Positions 58,798 to 64,000 of a DNA stretch of 64,000 nt are shown piece after piece (within the stretch, counting starts at the first letter, position 1; each line of letters begins with the position of its first letter). Origin of the DNA: Amycolatopsis oliviviridis. GTDB lineage: Bacteria; Actinomycetota; Actinomycetes; Mycobacteriales; Pseudonocardiaceae. A program made the translations under genes and the position numbers. The stretch is taken from assembly GCF_014654365.1 (NCBI RefSeq), contig NZ_BNAY01000003.1:744001-808000 (forward strand), read 5' to 3'. Below the pieces are notes generated by a model, which saw only the letters and a list, made by a program, of their open reading frames with translations, did no database searches and was not told the origin of the DNA.

Positions 58798-59519
58798 CTG
58801 CCGAAGTACGCGCCGCCGTTGACGTGGACGACCTGGCCGGTGACGTGGCGCGCGGCCGGGCTCGCCAGGAAGGCCACCACTTCGGCGACGTCCGCGGGCT
58901 CGCCGGCGCGGTTGGTCAGCGTGTTGCCGATGAGCCACGCCCGGCGCTCGTCGGACAGCTTTCCGTTGAAGAACTCGGTGTCCCCGACCAGCCCCGGCGC
59001 GACGATGTTCGCGGTGATCCCGCGCGGCCCGAATTCCCTTGCCACATCGATGTTCCACGCCTCCAGCGCGGCTTTCGCGGCACCGTAGGAACCGGCTCCG
59101 GTGTGCGCGGCGATGGAGCCGATGGTGACGATCCGCGCGTCGTCGGCGAACCTCTCCCGCAGAGCGCGGGTGACCAGGACGGCGCTGAACACGTTCGCGT
59201 CCAGATTGGCCTGCCAGTTCGCGGCGAACGACTTCAGGTCCCCGGCGGATCCGTTCCGGAAATCGGTGTTCCCGCCCGCGTTGTTGACCAGGACGTCGAC
59301 CCGCTCCGGCAGTTCGGCCAGTGCCCGTTCCACCGCGTCCGGATCGGCCGCGTCGAACGGGACCGGGTTCGCGCCGAGCAACGTCGCGGCCTCGGTGAGG
59401 ACCTGTTCGCGACGGCCGGTGATCGTCACCCGGTCGCCTCGCTCGGCGAACGCCGCCGCGACCGCGTAGCCGATTCCCGTTCCACCACCGGTGATCACTA
59501 CTTCCCTGTGCTGCCCCAT
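58794..59519 (-). CDS. Short-chain dehydrogenase/reductase
   Basis: 241 residues, classical SDR. The cofactor motif TGGGTGIG is at 10-17, GRR after strand 2 suggests NADP(H), NNAG follows strand 4, and the catalytic set is S in IGSIAAHTGAGSYGAAKAALE with YxxxK. The C-terminal GEPADVAEVVAFLASPAARHVTGQVVHVNGGAYFG is standard. The substrate is unknown. It converges with the sugar dehydrogenase gene (4-base overlap) and starts 31 bases from the isochorismatase gene on the other strand. Confidence 0.92.
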   Translation of the reverse strand: MGQHREVVITGGGTGIGYAVAAAFAERGDRVTITGRREQVLTEAATLLGANPVPFDAADPDAVERALAELPERVDVLVNNAGGNTDFRNGSAGDLKSFAANWQANLDANVFSAVLVTRALRERFADDARIVTIGSIAAHTGAGSYGAAKAALEAWNIDVAREFGPRGITANIVAPGLVGDTEFFNGKLSDERRAWLIGNTLTNRAGEPADVAEVVAFLASPAARHVTGQVVHVNGGAYFGS

Positions 59520-59550
59520 GCGGTCAGCATAGGCACACTAGGCTCCCGCC

Positions 59551-60072
59551 ATGACGAAGATCGACCCGGCGACGACGGCGCTCGTCCTGATCGACCTCCA
59601 GACGCGGATCGTCGCTTTGGAGACCACACCGATCGAAAGCACGGAGGTCGTCGCGAACGCCGTATTGCTGCGAGACGCCTTCAGCGCGGCCGGCTCACCG
59701 ATCGTCCACGTGCGGGCGCACCGGCCGGACGTCGACGAGCAGCCGCCCGGCAGTGAACTGGTCGCCGAGCTGACGCCCCGCGAAGGCGAGCACCTGATCA
59801 CCAAGCACACGATCGGCGCGTTCTACGGCACCGGACTGGACGAACTCCTGCGCGGGCTCGGCGTGAAGACGCTGGTGTTCGGCGGGATAGCCACGGAGTA
59901 CGGCGTCGAGTCGACACTGCGGGCCGCTGTCGACCACGCCTACGAGACCATCGCCGTTTCGGACGCGATGGCGGGCATCGCCGCGATCTCCCACGAATCG
60001 GCGATCACGAAGGTCTTCCCGCGACTGGGCGAGGTGCTCACGACCGCCGAGACCGCCGCGGCGCTGGGCTGA
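59551..60072 (+). CDS. Isochorismatase-family hydrolase lacking the catalytic Cys
   Basis: 173 residues. The fold is clear: ATTALVLIDLQTRIVAL (catalytic Asp in LIDLQ), LITKHTIGAFYGTGLDELLRGLGVKTLVFGGIATEYGVESTLRAAVDHAYETIAVSDAMAG (catalytic Lys in TKHTIGAF). In nicotinamidase-type members the segment reads GxxTxxCVExT; here it is GIATEYGVEST, with Gly in place of Cys. Isochorismatases proper also lack this Cys, so a non-thiol mechanism or another role is likely. The NUDIX gene starts three bases after the stop, so the two form an operon. Confidence 0.88.
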   Translation: MTKIDPATTALVLIDLQTRIVALETTPIESTEVVANAVLLRDAFSAAGSPIVHVRAHRPDVDEQPPGSELVAELTPREGEHLITKHTIGAFYGTGLDELLRGLGVKTLVFGGIATEYGVESTLRAAVDHAYETIAVSDAMAGIAAISHESAITKVFPRLGEVLTTAETAAALG

Positions 60073-60075
60073 CCC

Positions 60076-60468
60076 ATGATCGACAAAATCGCTTGGCTGC
60101 ACCTGGTGGACGGCCGGATCCTGAGCACGCGCTCGCGCGGCAAGTCCGTTTTCTACCTGCCCGGCGGGAAACGCGAACCCGGCGAAAGCGACACCGAGAC
60201 GCTGATCCGGGAGATTCGCGAGGAACTGACCGTGGAGATCACCCCGGCGAGCGTCGCGCCCGCCGGGGTGTTCGAAGCCCAGGCCGACGGGCACGCGGCA
60301 GGGCTCGTGGTCCGCATGACCTGCTACACCGCCGAATTCAGCGGAACGCTCGCGGCCAGCAGCGAGATCGAGGAAGTCGCGTGGCTGGGCTACGCGGACA
60401 GGGACCGGGTCTCCGCGGTGGACAAGATCATTTTCGACCACCTGCGGGAGACCGGCCTCCTGCGGTGA
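60076..60468 (+). CDS. NUDIX hydrolase
   Basis: 130 residues. The Nudix box is GGKREPGESDTETLIREIREELTVEI, matching Gx5Ex7REUxEE with Thr in place of the usual final Gly. It hydrolyses nucleoside diphosphates linked to X; substrate unknown. The small size and FYLPGGK start resemble MutT-like sanitising enzymes. It is coupled to the isochorismatase gene and converges with the LppU-like gene. Confidence 0.9.
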   Translation: MIDKIAWLHLVDGRILSTRSRGKSVFYLPGGKREPGESDTETLIREIREELTVEITPASVAPAGVFEAQADGHAAGLVVRMTCYTAEFSGTLAASSEIEEVAWLGYADRDRVSAVDKIIFDHLRETGLLR

Positions 60469-60474
60469 CGACCG

Positions 60475-61116
60475 CTACTTCTTGAGGTCGTCCAGGCACA
60501 GCACCCGCGACTGCGGCAGCGTGCCACCCGCTCGCTGCCACTGGATCTTCTCGTCGGTCGACGGCACCTGGGTGCACACCGTGCTGCCGTCGACGAGGAA
60601 GGTCGCGCTCTTCTCGATGGCGAGGACCTTGTACCGCGCTGTCGCGCAGTCCTCCTTCGTGAGCTTCTTCGCGTCGACCACGCCGTCGGGAAGGCAGTCG
60701 CCTACGACCGGTGCCCGCTCGCCCGGGTTCTTCAGGTCCTCCAGGCAGAGCAGGGTGCCGTCACTGGCCCCCTTCTTCCCCTGGAAGAAGTACGCGTCGG
60801 TCGTCGGATAGTCGTCGCATTCGGATCCGCCCGAGAGCTTGAGTCCGATTTCCGACTTGTTCTCCTGTTTTCCGACGACCTTGAAGTTGGCGTCCGGCTT
60901 CCCGCATTCGGTGTTCTTGACGCTGTCCGCGTTGTCGACGTTGCCCGTCAGACAGGCGCCGACCTCGGTGCTCGACGCCGTGAACGGATTCGCCACGAAG
61001 AACGCGATCACGGCGATGACGGCGAAGATGCCCAGGCGGATGACGGGCTTCAGCCACGTTCTCTTCTTCTGCTGCGGAACCATCTGTTCCACGGCGGGCG
61101 CGGGATAGTTTTCCAC
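60475..61116 (-). CDS. LppU/SCO3897-like membrane-anchored protein with duplicated Cys domain
   Basis: 213 residues. A short cytoplasmic N-terminus (QQKKRTW), one membrane helix (LGIFAVIAVIAFFVANPF), then two tandem domains of ~75 residues: VGACLTGNVDNADSVKNTECGK...CDDYPTTDAYFFQGKKGASDGTLLCLEDLK and VGDCLPDGVVDAKKLTKEDCATARYK...CTQVPSTDEKIQWQR..RVLCLDDLK. Each has four Cys in the same order, so each probably forms two disulfides outside the cell. The LppU/SCO3897 family is actinobacterial with no known function. The GTG start is used. No lipobox is present. Confidence 0.83.
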   Translation of the reverse strand: MENYPAPAVEQMVPQQKKRTWLKPVIRLGIFAVIAVIAFFVANPFTASSTEVGACLTGNVDNADSVKNTECGKPDANFKVVGKQENKSEIGLKLSGGSECDDYPTTDAYFFQGKKGASDGTLLCLEDLKNPGERAPVVGDCLPDGVVDAKKLTKEDCATARYKVLAIEKSATFLVDGSTVCTQVPSTDEKIQWQRAGGTLPQSRVLCLDDLKK

Positions 61117-61198
61117 GGTGCTTCCCCCAGCTTGATGATCTCTTCGGGGGACTCAGCGCTCGCCGCCCGGAAAACGTTACTGCCGCGCGACGCAGATC

Positions 61199-61867
61199 TC
61201 AGTGCAGCCGCAGCTTGGGCTTGTGCTCCAAATTGGACAGACCGTTCCAGGCGAGGTTGACCAGATGCGCGGCGACCTCGTCCCGCTTGGGCTTGCGGGC
61301 GTCGAGCCACCATTGACCGGTCAGCGCCACCATCCCGACGAGCGCCTGCGCGTACAACGCGGCCAGCTTCTCGTCGTAGCCCCGCGCGGCGAACTGCTGC
61401 GCGAGGATGTGCTCGACCTGGCTGGCGATGTCGTTCAGCACCGTCGAGAACGTGCCCGTCGAACTCGCGACGGGCGAATCCCGCACCAGGATGCGGAAAC
61501 CGTCGTGCGAGTCCTCGACGTAGGAGAGCAACGCGATCGCCGCCTGCTCCAGCATCACCCTCGGGTGTCCACCGTGGAGGGTGGAGACCATCCTGTCGAG
61601 CAGGAGCTGGGTCTCGCGGTCGACGACGACGGCGTAGATGCCTTCCTTGCCGCCGAAGTGCTCGTACACCACCGGTTTGGAGACGTTCGCACGATGCGCG
61701 ATCTCCTCGATGGAAGTGCCTTCGAAACCCTTCTCCGCGAAAAGGGCTCTGGCGACGTTGAGCAGCTGCTGCCTGCGCTCGCTCCCCGTCATCCGCACCC
61801 GGGCCACCGGAGCGACCGGACGCGCCCCGGTGACCGCTTCACGTTTGGTTCGCCGTCTCCCCGCCAT
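61199..61867 (-). CDS. TetR family regulator of the desaturase locus
   Basis: 222 residues. A basic N-terminal tail (MAGRRRTKREAVTGARPVAPVARVRM) precedes the HTH: GSERRQQLLNVARALFAEKGFEGTSIEEIAHRANVSKPVVYEHFGGKEGIYAVVV. The C-terminal ligand domain ends ALVGMVALTGQWWLDARKPKRDEVAAHLVNLAWNGLSNLEHKPKL, like actinobacterial TetR proteins linked to lipid metabolism. It lies 23 bases downstream of the desaturase gene on the same strand, so it is co-transcribed and probably controls the operon through the CCGTAA/TTACGG dyad upstream. Confidence 0.9.
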   Translation of the reverse strand: MAGRRRTKREAVTGARPVAPVARVRMTGSERRQQLLNVARALFAEKGFEGTSIEEIAHRANVSKPVVYEHFGGKEGIYAVVVDRETQLLLDRMVSTLHGGHPRVMLEQAAIALLSYVEDSHDGFRILVRDSPVASSTGTFSTVLNDIASQVEHILAQQFAARGYDEKLAALYAQALVGMVALTGQWWLDARKPKRDEVAAHLVNLAWNGLSNLEHKPKLRLH

Positions 61868-61890
61868 TGCAGAAGACTAACGCGACCTCG

Positions 61891-62841
61891 CTATTTGCTT
61901 TCGGTGGCGATACGCGCGAGGCGCTGCGGGGTCGGCCAGCGCACGTCATAGGCCCAGCCGAACTTCTCGAAGATCCAGATGAGCCGGGCGGAAATGTCGA
62001 TCTGGCCACGCTGCACACCGTGCCGCGCCGAGGTCGGGTCGGCGTGGTGCAGGTTGTGCCAGGACTCGCCGAAGGAGAAGATCGCCAGCGGCCAGAAGTT
62101 GGCCGATTTGTCGCGGGCGGCGAACGGGCGCTCACCGATCATGTGGCAGACCGAGTTGACCGACCAGGTCACGTGGTGCAGCACGCAGACGCGCACCAGC
62201 CCGGCCCAGAAGAACGCGGTCACCGCGCCCCAGAACGACCAGGTGATCAGTCCGCCGAGGATCGCGGGCAGCACCAGGGTGAGCAGGCTCCACAGCCAGA
62301 ACAGGTCGTCGACCTTCTTGATGGCGCGGTCCTTGAGCAGGTCCGGCGCGAACCGTTCCGCGTTGCTCTGGTCGCGGTCGAACAGCCAGCCCATGTGCGC
62401 GTGCCAGAAACCCTTGGCGATGGCGAGCGGCGTCGTCCCGAACAGCCACGGCGAATGCGGGTCGCCGTCGCGGTCGGAGAAGGCGTGGTGGCGCCGGTGG
62501 TCGGCGACCCAGGTGATCACGGGACCCTGGACGGCCATGCTGCCGGCGATCGCCATCACGACGCGCAGCCACGGCTTGGCCTTGAACGAGCCGTGCGTGA
62601 AGTACCGGTGGTACGAGACGGTGATACCGAGTCCGCTGATCGCGTAGAAGACCACGAAGATGCCGACGTCGACCCAGGTCAGACCCCAGCCCCAGGCGAA
62701 CGGGACGGCCGCGAGCAGCGCGGCGAGCGGGAAGATGACCCCGAGGTAGACCGACAGCTGCACGGCGCTCGACCGCTGCCCGTCGGTAACCGGCTTGGGG
62801 CCCTTCGCGGGCTTCTGGGACTGGTCCAGGGTAGCCGTCAT
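61891..62841 (-). CDS. Membrane acyl-CoA (delta-9-type) fatty acid desaturase
   Basis: 316 residues, the integral-membrane di-iron desaturase family. The three His boxes are intact: HRYFTH, HRRHH (WVADHRRHHAFSD) and HNLHH (ESWHNLHHADPT). Four membrane segments are grouped as two pairs. It inserts a cis double bond into acyl-CoA (mostly C16/C18) to tune membrane fluidity. No fused cytochrome b5 or reductase is present. The ATG follows AAGAAG. A hairpin and a TetR-type dyad lie in the upstream 80 bases. The TetR gene follows at 23 bases. Confidence 0.93.
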   Translation of the reverse strand: MTATLDQSQKPAKGPKPVTDGQRSSAVQLSVYLGVIFPLAALLAAVPFAWGWGLTWVDVGIFVVFYAISGLGITVSYHRYFTHGSFKAKPWLRVVMAIAGSMAVQGPVITWVADHRRHHAFSDRDGDPHSPWLFGTTPLAIAKGFWHAHMGWLFDRDQSNAERFAPDLLKDRAIKKVDDLFWLWSLLTLVLPAILGGLITWSFWGAVTAFFWAGLVRVCVLHHVTWSVNSVCHMIGERPFAARDKSANFWPLAIFSFGESWHNLHHADPTSARHGVQRGQIDISARLIWIFEKFGWAYDVRWPTPQRLARIATESK

Positions 62842-62865
62842 GCAGTCACTTCTTTTCTACGCGCG

Positions 62866-62889
62866 ACCCTTGAGGGTTTCCCTAAGGGT
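62866..62889 (-). promoter_or_regulatory. Leader hairpin upstream of the desaturase gene
   Basis: ACCCTT (62866-62871) with AAGGGT (62884-62889), and AGGG (62873-62876) with CCCT (62880-62883), around a TTT loop; one bulged base (62872). It lies 24 bases before the start codon, within the presumed 5' leader. Its role is unknown; it could affect translation or mRNA stability. Confidence 0.45.
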
Positions 62890-62903
62890 GTCCTTACCTA
62901 CGA

Positions 62904-62920
62904 TGCCGTAAGTTACGGTA
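62904..62920. promoter_or_regulatory. Candidate TetR operator of the desaturase operon
   Basis: CCGTAA (62906-62911) and TTACGG (62913-62918) form a perfect 6-bp inverted repeat about G62912, with one further outer T/A match. It lies 65 bases upstream of the desaturase ATG, within or near its promoter. Confidence 0.55.
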
Positions 62921-63015
62921 CAGGAGGTTTCGTCCCCTGTGGAGTGCCCGCGACGGCGAGGCAACCCCCGGGCGCACGTAGAGGTCTCCGGCATGGCTAT
63001 CCTGACCAGGATCGA

Positions 63016-63087
63016 TCCGCCGTAGTGTAATCGGCAGCACTTCAGATTTTGGTTCTGACAGTTCAGGTTCGAATCCTGGCGGCGGAG
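63016..63087 (+). tRNA. tRNA-Gln (anticodon UUG)
   Basis: 72 nt. Acceptor TCCGCCG/CGGCGGA, anticodon stem TCAGA/TCTGA around loop TTTTGGT giving UUG, T arm with GGTTCGAATCC, discriminator G73, as expected for tRNA-Gln. CCA is not encoded. Confidence 0.95.
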
Positions 63088-63130
63088 CAGACGAACAGAT
63101 GACCAGCGGCGTTTTCAACGGTGGGGGTGT

Positions 63131-64000
63131 GTGCGGCTGACCGAGGACGCGACGACCAGTGGCAGGCGGCCGGCGCTTGCGGAGATGTCCGACGCCTGGC
63201 TCTACGGTCGCGCGCGCGAACTCGGGGCGGCCATACAGCGCGTCAGCTTCGCCGAACAGCTGGACATCGTCACCAGTCTCGACGAACTCCTCGACGAGAC
63301 GCAGCGCCGCGGCGAACCGCTGCTGGTCGCCCAGCTGCTGCGGTATTCCGCGATGGCGAGGCTGGTCACCCGCGGTCTCGCCGCCGAGGCCGAACCCAGG
63401 CTCGACGAGATGCTCGCGCACACCAGGCGGCACGGTCTCGCGCTGATGCGGGCCGACGCGCACGCCATGCGCGGCCGTCGTCTGGTGATCGCCAAGCAGG
63501 AGGACGCCGCCCTCACCGAGATCGCCAGGGCACTGGCCATCCTCGATGACTCCGCGGTCCCGGACCGCCAGGTCGGCAGGCGCAACTGGGACCGGATGCT
63601 GTCCACGACCCTGGTCGACTGCTGGCTGGTGCTGAACCAGCTCGGCGTCTACGAGGCGGCCGAGGAGGCCATCGCCCGCGCCGCGCAGGCGATCCGCGAC
63701 AGCGCGAGCCCGCACGAGATCGCGCTCCAGCTGATCAACCGGGTCAAGATGCTGCTGGGCTGGGGCCTGCGGCTCGAACGCATCGAGCGCTACGACGAGG
63801 GAGCGGACAAGTTCCGTACCGCGGCGTCGATGGCGCAGGCCGCCGAAGGGCCGTTCACCGAGTCGCTGTTCCCGCGCAAGGCCAACCTGCCCGCGATCGA
63901 CCAGGTCGGCGTGCTCGCCGCGGCGGCGGCGCTGGCGTCGCCCGATTCATCGCATATCGAGCGGCTGAACTCGCTGTTGAACCCGGAACTGGTGTTCCCG
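63131..64000 (+). CDS. N-terminal part of a large helical-repeat protein, probably a GGDEF diguanylate cyclase (3' truncated)
   Basis: 290 codons are open from the GTG at 63131 to the window end. The product is alpha-helical with TPR-like repeats: AEMSDAWLYGRARELGAAIQRVSFAEQLDIVTSLDELLDETQRRGEPLLVAQLLRYSAMARLVTRG, LVDCWLVLNQLGVYEAAEEAIARAAQAIRDSAS, and RLERIERYDEGADKFRTAASMAQAAEGP. From memory, this N-terminus precedes a GGDEF domain in Pseudonocardiales proteins, which would make c-di-GMP, but the catalytic part lies outside the window, so that assignment is inference. GTGGGGG is the only ribosome-site-like sequence. Confidence 0.75.
   Translation, partial: MRLTEDATTSGRRPALAEMSDAWLYGRARELGAAIQRVSFAEQLDIVTSLDELLDETQRRGEPLLVAQLLRYSAMARLVTRGLAAEAEPRLDEMLAHTRRHGLALMRADAHAMRGRRLVIAKQEDAALTEIARALAILDDSAVPDRQVGRRNWDRMLSTTLVDCWLVLNQLGVYEAAEEAIARAAQAIRDSASPHEIALQLINRVKMLLGWGLRLERIERYDEGADKFRTAASMAQAAEGPFTESLFPRKANLPAIDQVGVLAAAAALASPDSSHIERLNSLLNPELVFP

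Overview
The window is high-GC actinobacterial DNA. Gene content and order point to Pseudonocardiales, most likely Amycolatopsis or a close relative: F420-dependent and mycothiol-type enzymes (PPOX, LLM and TIGR03084/TIGR03086 families), an LppU/SCO3897-like lipoprotein relative, MmpS/DUF4190, efeUOB, and a block mfd-surA-mazG ... eno-ftsB-DUF501-transglycosylase-ppx that resembles the mycobacterial Rv1020-Rv1026 locus. The genus is inferred from gene style, not from a marker gene. Coding density is very high, no gene-free stretch exceeds 300 bases, and many genes are coupled by ATGA/GTGA overlaps.

Layout. 1-24.9 kb is a patchwork of small units: the end of a coiled-coil protein; an amidase; an old yellow enzyme divergent from its MerR regulator; an ArsR-SRPBCC-TIGR03086 operon; a GH3 enzyme; a secreted esterase; a TetR-P450 operon; a MerR regulator followed by an unannotated 17-residue six-cysteine peptide; a broken acyl-CoA dehydrogenase; a two-component system; a Tat molybdopterin oxidoreductase with a coupled winged-helix regulator; a class-I tRNA with anticodon UAA; a SLATT membrane protein; NDH-2; an nfi/uracil-DNA-glycosylase repair pair; an S10 peptidase; and an AbiEi/nuclease-like gene bracketed by two near-identical palindromes. 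24.9-32.3 kb holds a secreted subtilase and a five-gene oligopeptide ABC transporter.

32.5-37.3 kb (ppx to eno) and 50.2-55.8 kb (mazG, surA, mfd) are housekeeping genes, all on the minus strand. The 13 kb between them is accessory: a VOC protein, a TPR protein, a dithiol oxidoreductase with a divergent XRE-cupin regulator, a second transglycosylase-like protein, efeUOB behind a candidate IdeR iron box, an F420 PPOX protein, an ECF sigma/anti-sigma/ABC exporter operon, and an HxlR/quinone-oxidoreductase pair. 55.8-64 kb holds an LLM oxidoreductase with a divergent XRE-MmyB regulator, a PQQ-type sugar dehydrogenase lipoprotein, an SDR, isochorismatase plus NUDIX, an LppU-like protein, a TetR regulator with a fatty-acid desaturase, tRNA-Gln, and the start of a large protein that looks like the N-terminus of a diguanylate cyclase.

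Two themes recur. Gene ends carry long, almost loop-free palindromes built on related sequences (ATGAAnGGnCCGTTCCT-type, AGCAAGGGACC-type and GAAGGCCTCC-type). Single-regulator units often have a readable operator in the adjoining promoter. The most interesting item is the MerR-linked mini cysteine peptide at 11645-11698, which resembles a minimal metal-binding peptide.
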